DNA of 64,000 nucleotides from positions 1 through 64,000 of the forward strand of contig CAUJNA010001518.1 of assembly GCA_963377175.1 (NCBI GenBank), written 5' to 3'. This document shows positions 9,106 through 19,599 of the stretch, piece by piece. The position numbers and the translations under genes were made by a program. Below the pieces are notes generated by a model. It saw only the letters and a program-made list of their open reading frames with translations, did no database searches and was not told where the DNA came from. The stretch is from Effrenium voratum. Its lineage: Eukaryota; Sar; Dinophyceae; Suessiales; Symbiodiniaceae. Within the stretch, counting starts at the first letter, position 1. Every line of letters begins with the position of its first letter.

Positions 9106-9916
9106 GATTGAGTATTGGTGGCTTCGGCTGAGGTGCAAGACCTCTTGTTTCATTTCTTCAAACAAATGAACTTGCTCAGCAGTATGCCTGGCACCGAGAT
9201 TTGGGACCCGAGCTTTCGCATGTCAGCTCGACATAGGTCCTTGCTCCTGCAGCAGAAGGAGAATGGTGTCACAGTGGCTTGGAAGTCCAGGCCGCGCCAC
9301 GTGATGCGCGAAACGTTTGCCCCGCGCAACGGTCGGGGCGTCGGCAACCGTCGGCGCAGGAAAGATCCAGCCCCTTGGTCTCAGGCGGCGATCCGAGCCG
9401 TCGGAGAGCCGTCGGATGGGCGTTGGAGGGTCGGCCTTTTGGTTTCGATCCGAAGGAATGGATCGAGCTCCTCGTGGTAGACGATCCTACCCGCAAGCAT
9501 CCGTCGGGGGTGCTGCCTGCCGTTGCTCTTTCCGGGAGCTACCAACGCGACATGTACCTGATACCCGAACAGTCCTTGTGCTTGTGAATATTGCAGTGAA
9601 GTATTGGCTCAGGCAGTGTGAGGGGAAAGTTGCATGTGCTTAGTAGGAGCCTGATGGCATTGGTGCAAGCTCTCCAAAACGCAAATTGGCTGCATCCTTT
9701 GTTGCGGGTATGCGTCTTTTAACCGGGCCATGAGCTCAGGCAGGATTCCACCAGCTGCACAGCCAGAATCTGGCATGCACGCGCTGGACCGCTGGGGGGT
9801 GGGGAGGGCAGTCTGCTCAAAGAGAGCATTTTTTAATATTTTTTAACTGAGCTTGGGCTGCGCGTGAGGACTCAAACGAGCTAGCTGCAGCCATCCTGGA
9901 GGCTGTAAACCAAACA

Positions 9917-10142
9917 CAGTTTCGACTGCAAATGCGGCTGCACAGGCAGAGCTGGATGACGACGAGGAGAAATTGGAAAGCCTGGGTCCTGGTAACTCTC
10001 AACATTTGTTTTTTGTTCGGCTTGTATTCTTTCAATGTGATGTTAGCTCGGCTTGTCAGGTCTGCGGGCTGAGCTTGCGGAGCGGCAGGCCCGGGAGGCG
10101 CGCGGAGAGGCGCCCGGGGCCATGGCCAGACTCTTAGAGCCA
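9917..10142 (+). CDS. Candidate exon pair upstream of KH domain
   Basis: The first exon (TANAAAQAELDDDEEKLE) ends at a GTAACT donor at 10001. The second begins after CTTGTCAG at about 10059 and reads LRAELAERQAREARGE then AMARLLEPMSTALG, ending at GTGAGG. The 58-base intron has clean GT-AG borders. The product is a charged, helical linker just N-terminal to the KH domain. Confidence 0.45.
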
Positions 10143-10239
10143 ATGAGCACGGCTTTGGGGGTGAGGCTCGAGGCTCGGTGAGGTGGTGAGATTGGCGTGG
10201 CAAGGAAAGGCACTTATCCGGGGAATGCGGGGCAAGAGG

Positions 10240-10745
10240 TCTCCAAAGTGTCCATCACGGATTCAGTGGAGGTGCCGGTGCAGGCGGGAGGCTGTGAAGA
10301 AACGAGAAATACCCGAATGGCGGAAGGTGATTGGGGCTGTGATCGGGTCTGGTGGCGCAGTCATCAAGCAGCTAGCTGCGGAGCAAGGGCACCTGGAGAG
10401 CAGGGCATTCAGAATCTAGTTTTGTTCTTTTGCTTTCCTGACCAAAGGTCTGGGGCCCGGATGTCTTTTGCGCAGGAGGATTACCAACCAGGCAAGGAGT
10501 GCCAGGGACAGGAGATGTCCTCAATTTTGCATCTCAGGATACCTGGCTCTCACCCGCCGTTGCTTGATCAGTGGCGCAACAGACGTGGTCGAGAAGGCGG
10601 GCTCTTGATATGTCAGATATCTCAAGCATCTCATCTTGAGGCCAAAGCGCTACTCCAGGAGTTTGTGTCTTCTGCGATGGCCGATCAGGATCGGGGTGGG
10701 CGGAAAGGCAAAGGAAAGGGCCAGAGAGCGGCCCTTACTTGCCCC
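10240..10745 (+). CDS. KH-domain RNA-binding segment
   Basis: Exon pieces assemble into one KH fold. VSITDSVEVP lies at about 10247-10276. After a GT...AG gap, VIGAVIGSGGAVIKQLAAEQG at about 10327-10391 contains the GxxG loop (here GSGG) that contacts single-stranded nucleic acid. RCLISGATDVVEKA near 10560-10602 corresponds to the last strand and helix start, and AKALLQEFVSSAM to the C-terminal helix, followed by a Gly/Lys/Arg tail (GGRKGKGKGQ). A small intron ending in CGGAAG just before GTGATTGGG restores the frame. The domain binds RNA or ssDNA. It lies just upstream of the ERI1-type nuclease and may belong to the same polypeptide. Confidence 0.6.
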
Positions 10746-11349
10746 TAGCTTCAAGCTCGCTTGGGCATGGCCAATTGGGCCAAGGAAAGGGAACACCTAC
10801 GAACTTGTCAAGCGATTTGGTGGGTGAAGGTGCCGGAGGACGTGCAGCGCTCAAATAAAGAAGAGATCAGGGCAACTTCCTAGTGTGCCTTTGTCGAGAG
10901 GTGCTGGATTTCAAGTGGGTATCTGCAAATGGCTTGGCGCTGAGGTTTTTCAGGAGCATCATCGCATCAGCATGTGTTTGATGACACTCCAATGTTGGTC
11001 TCCCATCTGACTGACATTGTTTGTACCTAGTTAATATAGGCATTATTTATGAAAGTGATCCGTGTGGGTGCTATACGTCACAACCCATGCAAGTACAGGT
11101 ATGCCGCGGGCTTTTGCCGCAACCGTCCAGATGCCTCGGGGGGCTGCCGAAACGGGCCCGGAGCTCGACAGAGAAGCTGTGGGAGGCGTCGCGGTTTCGC
11201 GTCTCTAAGGCTGCACAGCACAGATGCCGCGCTGAAGGCGGAGGCAGACTGGGTGGCACAGGGCCCCAGCGGCGTCGTCCAGCCTTCCAGGCGCCAAGAG
11301 CAGCTTGGTGAGAGCTTCTCGGAGCTTCATGACATTTCGCTGAGATGTT

Positions 11350-11560
11350 TGTGTGTGCAGGCCATTGCTTCTGTTGCTGGACTTAGAAGGTGGTGGCAAC
11401 AAGGTGCGGACTATTGCCGCCTCTTGTATTCGGTCAGCACCCCAGCTGGGTGAGGACGGTCGGGATGGCGAGGATGAGATCATCGAGGTGTGCGCTTTTG
11501 TTGCTGAGCATGGAAGAATTTGGGTGCCAGGTGCCCATTCTCTCCATGTGCTCTTCCACG
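11350..11560 (+). CDS. ERI1-type 3'-5' exoribonuclease, Exo I exon
   Basis: After GTGTGTGCAG at about 11360 the frame reads LLLLLDLEGGGNK, where DLE supplies the first Asp and Glu of the DEDDh active site. The same frame then reads GEDEIIEVCAFVAE, matching the D-E-I-I-E-x-x-x-V strand that follows Exo I in ERI1/3'hExo. ERI1-family enzymes trim 3' ends of RNA such as 5.8S rRNA, histone mRNA stem-loops and small-RNA duplexes. The intervening 50 or so bases may be intron or a lineage insert. Confidence 0.6.
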
Positions 11561-11916
11561 GGGTGCCTTGGCGGGCGTTTGGAATGAGTTAAGGCTTTGG
11601 CAGTCGCTCTTCGTGGATGCGCAGGCAAGTAGTCAGACGCAAAAGGAAGCTTTACTTTTGAAAAAGGCTCACGGGTGCGGTCAGAGGAAAGAATGTGGCC
11701 GATTTCATCGCTTTGCACGGCCCGGATACTGGACGAGGGAGGCCGGACGTTGTGTATTTGTATGTGTGACTTTCGTTGGAATTTCGGAAGGAGTGGTCTA
11801 TGCGCAATCGCTTTCATGCTGGATGCTTCAACAATGGGGCAAGCTCGGTGCCTTTCCCGGAGGCTCGGAACTTGGGTGCAGTGACTCAGAATGACTCAGA
11901 TCTGTCCCTTCAGGTG

Positions 11917-12105
11917 GTTTTTGCCATACAGAACTGGCTGCGGGACTTGCTCAAGTTGGCCCCCGGGGAAGAGCTCAGGCCGGTATTCCTCCAATCACTC
12001 ATGTCCTATCAAGGCATTTTGGATCTTCGCAGGAGTGAGGACTTTCTGTTCGTGACTTGCGGCAACTGGGATGACTCTTGTCTGGACAATATGTTCGAAG
12101 GTCCA
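11917..12105 (+). CDS. ERI1-type exoribonuclease, Exo II exon
   Basis: After TTCAG the frame reads AIQNWLRDLLKLAPGEE, LRPVFLQSLMSYQ and FLFVTCGNWDDSCLDNM. FVTCGNWD is the Exo II signature of the ERI1 family (usual form FVTCGDWD) and supplies the second catalytic Asp. The match is the most specific family evidence in this locus. The exon end is uncertain. Tandem GTGGGAGTTGCAG repeats at 12128-12155 probably lie in the next intron. Confidence 0.7.
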
Positions 12106-12309
12106 AAGGCTGAAAAGTTTAGAGTTGCAGGTGGGAGTTGCAGGTGGGAGATGCAGGAGGGAGTGCAAAGAGTGCCCAAGGTGAAGTCCGCCATACCGCG
12201 GCAATGCAGCAATCCAGTACCAGGCCACTTTTTGCCAGGATTTGAGCACTTTTGTGCTTGAGGGGGCAAAGGAACATACCCAGGAACTGTGGATTACTCG
12301 CTGCAGCAG

Positions 12310-12478
12310 CTGCTGTTCTCGCGGTGGAGCAACTTGAAGGAGGCCCATGAAACCGAATGAAACCGAATGAAACCGAATGCTGATCCCTTCGGGGAGGCTT
12401 GACATAATCTGAGGTCTACAGAGACTTCTACAAGCTGCCTGATTCGGCAGCTCCCACTGGAATGCGGGGCATGCTGAA
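12310..12478 (+). CDS. ERI1-type exoribonuclease, W-x-NLK and PTGM exons
   Basis: Two pieces. RWSNLKEAH (about 12317-12350) matches the W-x-N-L/I-K strand that follows Exo II in ERI1. Then, after an intron that holds three GAAACCGAAT repeats and ends in TCTGAG, VYRDFYKLPDSAAPTGM and RGMLKLM (12412-12478) match the F-x-x-F-Y-x-x-P...G-M-x-x-M-L block before Exo III. Spacing between the blocks is as expected for the family. Confidence 0.65.
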
Positions 12479-12646
12479 GCTCATGAGGCGACATGAAGAC
12501 CATTGCCCTCAGAAAAAAAATCTGCTTGGGACATGTGTCGGAGAGCTTTGTCAGGATACCGCTCTCAGGGCAGCACCACTTAGGCCGGGCAAGCGGCAAG
12601 CGGCAAGCCTGACTCGGACATTCGCTTTTGACCCCTCCTTTTGCAG

Positions 12647-12732
12647 GCATGGATGACGTCAGCAACTTGGCCAAGATCCTGCAAAGACTCATTCACGAGG
12701 GCTGCAAAGTTGAGCCGACAGGCAGGAGTTGA
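12647..12732 (+). CDS. ERI1-type exoribonuclease, Exo III terminal exon
   Basis: The exon follows a good acceptor (CCTCCTTTTGCAG). It reads GMDDVSNLAKILQRLI then HEGCKVEPTGRS and a TGA at 12730-12732. G-x-D-D-x-x-N-x-A-x-I is the Exo III signature with the fourth catalytic Asp; the preceding catalytic His should sit at the end of an exon upstream and was not located with confidence. The stop fits the end of the nuclease domain. If splicing bypasses it, the Lys/Gly tail at 12.85-13.03 kb would be added. Confidence 0.65.
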
Positions 12733-12846
12733 GCTCTGGATCTTTGTTGGGGGTAGCGCTCCCAGGACATAAAGCGCCGGTGGGATTGCCCATGAAGGGG
12801 AAGAAAGGCGTGGGCTGAGAGCTCGCGGCGGTTTGGACACGAGCTC

Positions 12847-13032
12847 GTGCCAGGCAAAGGAAAGGGCAAGGACAAGGGCAAGGACAAGGGCAAGGACAAG
12901 GGCAAGGACAAGGGCAAGGGGAAGGAGGGGAAGGACAGGGGGAAGGACAAAGGGAAGGATGAAGGGTATGGCGTCAACGGCTCTGACATGCATGGCCATG
13001 GGCCCGGCAATGGTTGGGGCAAGGCCAGGTGA
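12847..13032 (+). CDS. Lys/Gly/Asp-rich tail exon
   Basis: Five 12-base units GGCAAGGACAAG encode KGKD repeats, followed by a less regular GKGKEGKDRGKDKG stretch, then EGYGVNGSDMHGHG and a TGA at 13030-13032. Lys/Gly-rich tails follow the ERI1 domain in dinoflagellate proteins I can recall, and the KH segment here has a similar short tail. It could be the C-terminus of the nuclease or a separate low-complexity frame. Confidence 0.4.
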   Translation: MPGKGKGKDKGKDKGKDKGKDKGKGKEGKDRGKDKGKDEGYGVNGSDMHGHGPGNGWGKAR

Positions 13033-13289
13033 TGCGCTTTGCTTTGTGCCGTCATGTATATCGTTTACTTTGCGGGTGCCAGGCAGAAGGAGGCAAAGGC
13101 GAGGACGTCCGAGCCGAGAGAAGCGAGGAAGGCAAGAAAGGGGAAGCTGAGAAAGCTGAGGAAGGTGAAGGCAAAGGAGAGGAAGGCAAGCAAAACAAAA
13201 TGCGGGAAGATGAGGAAGGTGACGGAGGCGAGGAACTTGAGGAAGGCGGGGAACTTGAGGTGGAGAGACGAACCAAAAACGCAACCACC

Positions 13290-13565
13290 GAGACAAACTA
13301 AAATCAACCACAATAGCGAAACGCTGCCGGGACACGCCAAAAAACAGGCACCAGAAACGCGTCACCAGGGCACCACCAAAAGAGTGGAACAACACCTAAA
13401 CACAAAACCCCAGCGAGCCCCCCAAACAATAACAAAACACCACCAGAAACCACCGACACACTACCAAACTGCTACTGGGACACCAATGGAACATGACCCC
13501 AACACAACCGGAACTCAACAAGCCACCAAAACACTACCGGGGGTGTCCCAGACAAAAACATGTGT
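13290..13565. repeat. A/C-rich, T-poor strand-asymmetric tract
   Basis: About 270 bases with very little T, made of degenerate CACCACCAGAAACCACC-like steps. No gene is supported on either strand. Confidence 0.7.
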
Positions 13566-14440
13566 CCGAACGATACCCCAACGCTGCCCAGAAGCTGCCT
13601 GAACCATGCACTCAAGATACTCTTCAGCAATAATCCTAGCCCATGAGCCAATTTGCCGCACCAAGCCTGCTGTGTCGGGCATCGTTGCCTGCTGGCTGCG
13701 AGCACAGGGAAAGCTATGAAAGCTATGGCTAACTTTGGCTTTCTCTGTAACACGATGACCCCACAAAGCGATGCTCTTGTTCCGGCGCATCGCACCTCAC
13801 CAAGGCCTGAAGCCAGAGATAACACAGCCATCGAACAGTGAATCGGTCATTGTCCTTCCAGACTGCTGCGCTACCACTTTGGGATCAAGAACTGTGCCAG
13901 ACACAGAATAAGAGAGATACACATAATTTCTATATATAATATAGAAATACAAGTGTCTGGCGAAGCAAGATAAATGTGTATACCCATGGACAATACAAGC
14001 TAGCTGAAGTTCGCTATTCTTGGAAGACTGCGTACTATTGAACATTGAAGCAGGCTTGAGCCATATGTCGAGTTGGCAGTGAATGGATATTTGTCAGGCA
14101 ACTGCGGATAGCACAAGAACCACCCAAAGCATGAACAAGCTTGTCCGGAAAAGGGGTTCATATTGCAGGAAGGTCGTTCATGTCTCCAGCCTTGCGAAAA
14201 AGCTCTTCATCAAGGATATTTAGTTGCAAATTCAAAGTTTCCTAGATGTCCGCTGTTCGGAGAAGGCCAGCTATTTTCCATCATGCCGACTAAACAACAG
14301 CAACAGCATCAACAGCAAAAGGAATAGCAAGAATAAACCAGCAACTACCAACCAAGAACAGGCGATAAGGTCAGCAAAAACAGACAACCCTCCATAGTCT
14401 TGCTTGCAGATGCTGGACCTCCGCTGAAAGCCCCGAGGCC
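13566..14440. other. No supported gene
   Basis: Mixed-composition DNA with a short AT-rich patch at 13930-13950 and an AACAGCAACAGC run at 14295-14325. No convincing exon. Confidence 0.45.
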
Positions 14441-14890
14441 GAGTTTCAATCATTTCAGCCAACGGGGGTGCAGTGGGTGAGAAAATGCGTCAGGATCTTG
14501 AACCCGCCAGTGATGCTGCCAGCACCGACAGGGTCTCTCGCGGAGCCCCCAAGGCGGAGATTGTCTTTTTCGGCCAATGCGGGCACCGGTGGGACGTGCA
14601 AACCCCGCCAGGATAGACCCAGCCATGCTGCCAGAGCCGACAGGGTCCCCGGAAGCCCCGAGGCCGAGTTTGTGTTTTCTCGTCAATGGCGGTGAAGTGT
14701 GAAGTTGCAGACGTGATGGGAGCCAGGATCTCCAGCTTGCTCGGGACCCTGCCGGCGCCGACAGGGCCTCCGCTGAAAGCAGCAAGGAAGTCTTCTGCTT
14801 GCTTTTCAAGAGAGGTAAAGTCCAAAAGTGGCCAGGATCTCCAGCTTGCTGGCAACGCTACCGGCGCCAAAAGCAGCTTGCATCACATAG
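14440..14890. repeat. Diverged about 120-bp tandem repeat
   Basis: Blocks such as CCAGGATCTCCAGCTTGCT, ACAGGG(T/C)C and CCCCGAGGCCGAGTTT recur roughly every 120 bases, three to four times, with strong divergence. Open frames on both strands follow the repeat and are not treated as genes. Confidence 0.6.
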
Positions 14891-15018
14891 GCTCAGCTAT
14901 TGACTTTGGATCCTGGGAGACTGAGGCTCGGAGTGATGCAGATGAGCCAATGAACCCTTAGCTTCATGGCTCAAAAACAGGGCCGTGAACGAGAAGAGCG
15001 GCTGGCAAGCCATCAGGA

Positions 15019-15393
15019 TTGGCCAAGCATTCAATATCTGCGAGACTTCTCGAGCAGTTGACTGCCTTGGCGCAAAAAGGCTTGTGCCTCTTTGCCACAC
15101 AAAGTCTTGCTTTGACTCTGCTTTGTGCCGTCCCGCGCAGGCTGGTTACCAAAGTGGAGCTGGCATGGCGAATTTGTCCAAGTCAGAAAGCGGCCGGGCC
15201 GGTGCCAGGTATGACGCCTCCCACAATACCTTCCGCGCTGGGTCCGGCCTTGCAGGTTGGCTGGCGCAGCTCAGTTGGGTTGTCCAATCGCTTAGGCGCG
15301 CTCTATCTAGCGGAGGTCCGTTTGGCCCTAGCCGCCATGAAAGAGGCTGGCAGTCAGAAGAGAGCAGCAAATCCAAGTTTTTACTTCAGGTGA
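15019..15393 (+). CDS. Candidate host exon(s) upstream of the retrotransposon
   Basis: The frame holds ISARLLEQLTALAQKG then TLLCAVPRRLVTKVELAW and later LGALYLAEVRLALAAMKE. It is helical and plausible as coding, but with competing frames and no domain. It could belong to a host gene into which the Copia element inserted. Confidence 0.25.
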   Translation: MAKHSISARLLEQLTALAQKGLCLFATQSLALTLLCAVPRRLVTKVELAWRICPSQKAAGPVPGMTPPTIPSALGPALQVGWRSSVGLSNRLGALYLAEVRLALAAMKEAGSQKRAANPSFYFR

Positions 15394-15497
15394 ACATGTC
15401 AGAACCTGCCACATCTTCTTGCTGTTTCCTTTTTCACGCTTTTCCTCGCAAGCACCTTTCAGCCTAATGTTATGCATCTCAATTCAGCTTCTGAAAG

Positions 15498-15720
15498 TTG
15501 AGAATTCACGACCTCTAGGCCCCCAAAGAGGTACCCAATGGCATGCATTGGATGAGGCACCTTGATGTCAGCATGTACAAGTTGTATCGACTGTCGGACG
15601 GCAATGACCGTTTGGCTCAAGACCAATGCCCATCAAAAAGCCAGGGTCAGCGCTCACTTACCGGACTGGGGTTAATAAGGGTCCCGGTTTCCGGTTCGCT
15701 GTGTTTCTTTCCCTGTTGAG
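15498..15720 (+). repeat. 5' LTR
   Basis: 223 bp, starting TTGAGAATTC and ending CCTGTTGAG. By eye it differs from the 3' copy at six positions (about 97% identity), implying a fairly recent insertion compared with the broken coding region. The ends are not the usual TG...CA. It contains TTTGGCTCAAG at 15611-15621. Confidence 0.93.
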
Positions 15721-15734
15721 TGGTTATCAGCCGT
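15721..15734 (+). promoter_or_regulatory. Primer binding site
   Basis: TGGTTATCAGCCGT directly follows the LTR. It resembles the Copia PBS TGGTATCAGAGC, complementary to initiator Met-tRNA, with one inserted T. Confidence 0.6.
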
Positions 15735-15775
15735 AACTGCTTTTTGGGATTAGGCCCCTTCGGTCCGGTAAGTTA

Positions 15776-16327
15776 GTGCACCTCGTGCATGAACCCGGCT
15801 CCGGCCTTTTCGGCCAGAGGGCAACGTGGAGGTTGGACGCATTGGAGGAAGCTCTACTACGAGGCCTTCGCACCCGCAGGGCAAGGCAGAAGTTTGCCAT
15901 TGGAGTCGAGCGTGTCGCCTGGGAGGACGCTTCGGACTTGCATCGAAGCTCCCTCCTGGCGTGGCACGCCGACTTCACGGACAGCAGTTACGGGCACCTC
16001 AAGGACGCGTACCCGGACCTGTGCGACGCCGCCATTGCCCTAGGCCGTCACCGAACGCCGCCTATCCTGCAACGGGCGCAGGCCGCAGCTCAAGGCGCGG
16101 CAGGGCAGGCCAGCACACCGGCTCAGCCAGCGCAACCTGACACCCCATCAAGTCCGTCGTCAACGACAACCGTGTCTACCGACAAGGCTGCAGCTCCAAG
16201 CGCAGCGGTAGCACAAGCAGCAACAGGGCCGACAAATCAGGCTGCAGCTCCAAGCGCGAAGGGCCTCATCTGGCAGTCAGCCCCGTCGGCCCTCCTCCTA
16301 CCCACCATCGGGCGGGAGGAGGTATGA
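15776..16327 (+). CDS. Retrotransposon pre-gag ORF, Ala/Pro/Gln-rich
   Basis: A 183-codon frame starting shortly after the LTR. The first 100 residues have mixed composition (RLDALEEALLRGLRTR, ERVAWEDASDLHRSSL, DAYPDLCDAAIALGR). The rest is Ala/Gln/Pro/Thr-rich. It is the first coding region of the element and may be the N-terminal part of a long Gag polyprotein. No domain was recognised. Two of the recurrent stem-loops (16187-16206 and 16241-16255) fall in the Ala-rich part. Confidence 0.5.
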   Translation: MHLVHEPGSGLFGQRATWRLDALEEALLRGLRTRRARQKFAIGVERVAWEDASDLHRSSLLAWHADFTDSSYGHLKDAYPDLCDAAIALGRHRTPPILQRAQAAAQGAAGQASTPAQPAQPDTPSSPSSTTTVSTDKAAAPSAAVAQAATGPTNQAAAPSAKGLIWQSAPSALLLPTIGREEV

Positions 16328-17525
16328 AGCTGTGGGGAGATCTTCATCACGAAAAAACCAGCGGAAAGGCATCAACCTGCCTCCGCGCCGAAGGCGTCAG
16401 CAGCGCCAGAGATCCAGGACACCGCTTGGTAGGGCTGCAGCCAGAAACGCAGCGAGGTCGAGGTCGAGGAGACCGCGCCCCGTCGCCTCCTGCCCGTGCA
16501 TCCTTGAGCAGCAGACCTCTCATCCTCGCGCCGGCCAACTGTGCTTATCCCACAACAAGAGTTAACAGCGCAGGGATTTGGATCTTGCAGCATCGGTACA
16601 AAGGCGCCCCAAGACCAAGTCCGCATCCGCCGCCTTCGGGCGATCCCTACAAGCTGCCGGATTCCTACTGGCACAGGCCTCCGAGAACGGGATCTCCGTA
16701 CAATACTCCCCAACGACAACAGTCGGGGAGAGCCGTGCGCTACGACCTGAGCGCTTCGCCACCACCGGAGCGAATGGCCCACGCCGTATTCGCAGGTCTT
16801 GCGGCTTTCAACTCCGACCGGATGCACGAAGCTGAGCAGGTGAACATCAAAAGGCCAGCGCCTGCCGGACGCGATTCATCGGCCTCCGGCGTTGAGGTCA
16901 CGACCTGCGCCCCCAGCACCAGTGCCTTGAACTGCAGCTCAACGCGCAGCATCGGTCCCAAGATCGATTAGTGGGGTGAAGCAACCTGCGACGCCGCCGA
17001 AGTCCAATTACAAGCGGGCCCCACCCTCGCCACCGCCACAGGCGAGGTGCAAAGCTGCCCCGGTCCCACAATTGCCGGTGAGTGCTCGATTAATTTGAGT
17101 ACCTCGAAGAAGTTGGCCGCCGCCCCCATTCCGCAAGGCGGCCACGGGCTTTTTCGTCGCCGGAGGCTGCAGCTCAAGCGCAGCAGGTGCACCGGTTTTC
17201 AACACCGGTTGTATAATAAGTTTCCACACGGCCGCAGCTCGAAGCGCGGTGTGTCAGCACACGCGAGCCTGACCTCCTGTGAAAGGTGCTTCCGGTATGG
17301 CGTCAGGGATTTCCCCACCGTCGGATGTCAACCCCTGGGGCAGAGTCTAACGAGGAAGACCCTGAACTCGGTGATATTTCGGTACCTGCAATGTCCGTAG
17401 TTTGTGTAGGTTTTATGGCATCCCCATCAAGCTAGATGTTCGTAGCCGCGATCGCAGTGCGACTCCTCCCCGTAGGACTCCCATAGTAGAGGAACCTGAT
17501 TCAGTGCCTGCTCCCGACCTCGGGA
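16328..17525 (+). pseudogene. Retrotransposon Arg/Ser- and Pro-rich degenerate coding region
   Basis: Frames overlap and none stays open. Pieces such as GRSSSRKNQRKGINLPP and RRRQQRQRSRTPLGR suggest an RS-rich basic segment, and later pieces are Pro-rich. It is probably the decayed middle of the pre-gag polyprotein. It contains three of the recurrent stem-loops (16932, 17166, 17232). Confidence 0.4.
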
Positions 17526-17526
17526 C

Positions 17527-18226
17527 ATGAGTGCTGGCGCTTTTGTGGCCGGATCGGCGTTGCAACGTGCGCATCAAGCTTCGCTCATTGCTGACCAGGC
17601 TGCCAACGTTGCTCTCCACGAGCATCGGGCCGCGGAACACAGGCTAGGGGAGGTTGCAGCTGTCGCGCAACAAAGGGGACAGACCTTTAGACAACAGGCA
17701 ACGGAGCTGACAAAGCAAGCCCAGCAAGCAGTCGAACAAGCTTGTGCTCAGACCGCATTAGCTGAACAAGCTGCGCAGCATTCTCAACAGGAAGCCCAAG
17801 GCCATGCATCTGTTAAGACAGGAAGCCGCAAGCCATGTTGAACGTGCTAGGCATGAAGCGCAACAAACAAGGTCGGCCGCAGAAGCCGAAGTGTTAAGGT
17901 TGAGGCAGGAGGCAATTCAGGAAATTTCCTCACGGCACCAGACGATCCTCCAGCGAAGTAAAACGGTAGATACATTAGGTAGCGAAAACCTTTTGTTGTC
18001 GCAACGCCTTGCTGACCTAGAAAGGGCTGTCGCATCCATGGCACAAAATGTTCCGGCCACTCCGGATGAAAGTCATGAAATGCAAGTCAAAATCCTACAG
18101 ATCCCGGGTTTTCGGGGCAAAATGTCATTGGACGTGACCTCCAGGTTGAATCACAGGCTCCCCAAGTTCAAGGGCCTAGTGATGCCACACGCGAGCAGCA
18201 AATGCAGCTCTAGACGCATCGGGTAG
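17527..18226 (+). pseudogene. Retrotransposon coiled-coil region (frameshifted)
   Basis: Two overlapping frames (17527-17841 and 17804-18226) together encode a long Ala/Gln/Glu coiled coil: HRAAEHRLGEVAAVAQQ, AEQAAQHSQQEAQGHA, then HEAQQTRSAAEAEVLRL and LLSQRLADLERAVASM. The shift lies near 17810. It is probably a multimerisation segment preceding Gag. It ends with QIPGFRGKMSLDVTSR and a stop, with a stem-loop at 18202-18219 close to the end. Confidence 0.5.
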
Positions 18227-18670
18227 TTCAAGAGTGACCCTAAACTAGCGCCACGCCCCTGTTGGTTTCCCAAAATCCCGCAGCCCGACATCGATGCCAA
18301 GCGTGCGCAAATCCAGGATGGTGATTCACGTGCGCAACCGGATGTCGCTCGGACTCAGGATGTAAGGCGACCTGGAGACGTCCAGGCACAAATGTCCTTT
18401 TTAACTGAGCTGGTTCATCAACTTTCAAAGTTAGCTGTTGCCCAGGTAGGGGTATCAGGGGCTTCGTTCCCGATCGCATCGGCTCAGGCACCCCGGCCTT
18501 CCGTACCGTAGCTGCACAGAACACAACTGCTGTTCCCGCGCTTAGGCGAACAAGTTCAAGTACAAGTCAAGTGGCTCAATTCCTATTCTCTCCACTCGCA
18601 CCCTCGGAGGCCGACGCATCCTCACTCAGAATCCGGTGACGAGGGTCATAGCCCTCTTCATGCCGAGTCT

Positions 18671-19550
18671 GTGGTGGCCCGCATGATGATACCGCCTGCT
18701 ACAAGCGCATCAGATCCGGCCTCGTATGAGGAAACCGTGGTCCGCATCAAGGACCTTAAGGATTTAGTGCTTCCGCTTCCGCCAGAACGCCGGTCAGGCG
18801 TGTGGATACGTGAATCAGGTCCTCATGGCCATTGGACGTTTGCAAAAGACGACCGACGTCAAGCTCTATTTGTGGGCCAGGACTGTTTGACCTCATCCGA
18901 GGAACAACTCAAAGCTGATAAACGTTTCCCACGCACAACCCGTGAGATAGCCGCCAAGCGGTTGAAGGCCTGTCGCAAAGGCAAGCTTGGGTTGTTGTTC
19001 CAAAACATGTTGGGGAACGAACGGAATACCGCAGGTGCAATGCCCAATGGGCGCGTGATGTTGCGATCGATCTTCAAGCGCTTTCAACTGGAGCGCGACC
19101 GGATCGGCGTCCTTGGAGAACGCAATCTTCTTGGGTTGAAACTTGCCGGTCAGTCAGTAGCAGACATCGAGGCCTTTCGGGAGAAGTACAACTATATTCT
19201 CCGTGCGATACCTCTTGATGAGCTCTTCAAGGAACGGACCCTGTTCAATCATCTCATCGGCGAGTTTAAGAAGTGTCCCATAATGAAGCGTCGCGTTGGG
19301 AAGGCCCATGAGTCCGCCCATGATAGTCACCGCCGCGCCTGTGCATGTCTTTGGGCGAAGGCAGATCTGGCCATAGAGCTTGCCCAGCAAAAGCGCAACC
19401 GTGGTGAGTTTGATCAAGATGTTAAGCTGCACGGGCAAGGAAGCAGCTACCAGCGCAGAGACCAAGAAGGAGAAGAAGAAGAACAAGAAAAGCTGAGAAG
19501 AAAGGGAAGCAAGGGCAGGATACAGGCGGCGCCCCAGCTGGTCCTGCGCC
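18671..19550 (+). CDS. Gag-like structural protein of the Copia element
   Basis: The open frame continues to 19912, but Gag-like content ends near 19550. Helical blocks RRQALFVGQDCLTSSE, LLFQNMLGNERNT, QSVADIEAFREKYNYIL and KKCPIMKRRVGKAHE fit the capsid part of dinoflagellate Copia Gag. A charged linker rich in Gly, Glu and Lys follows. No CCHC zinc knuckle is visible. Gag would form the particle that packages element RNA. Confidence 0.55.
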
Positions 19551-19599
19551 TAAAGGTGGGCCACATAACTCAGCGAGATGTCCGAGACGAGAAGGAATG

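Noticed and set aside
12580..13395. Long minus-strand ORF of 271 codons
   Set aside because: It is the complement of the KGKD repeats and the ERI1 terminal exon; its Leu/Pro-rich product is a shadow of low-complexity DNA.
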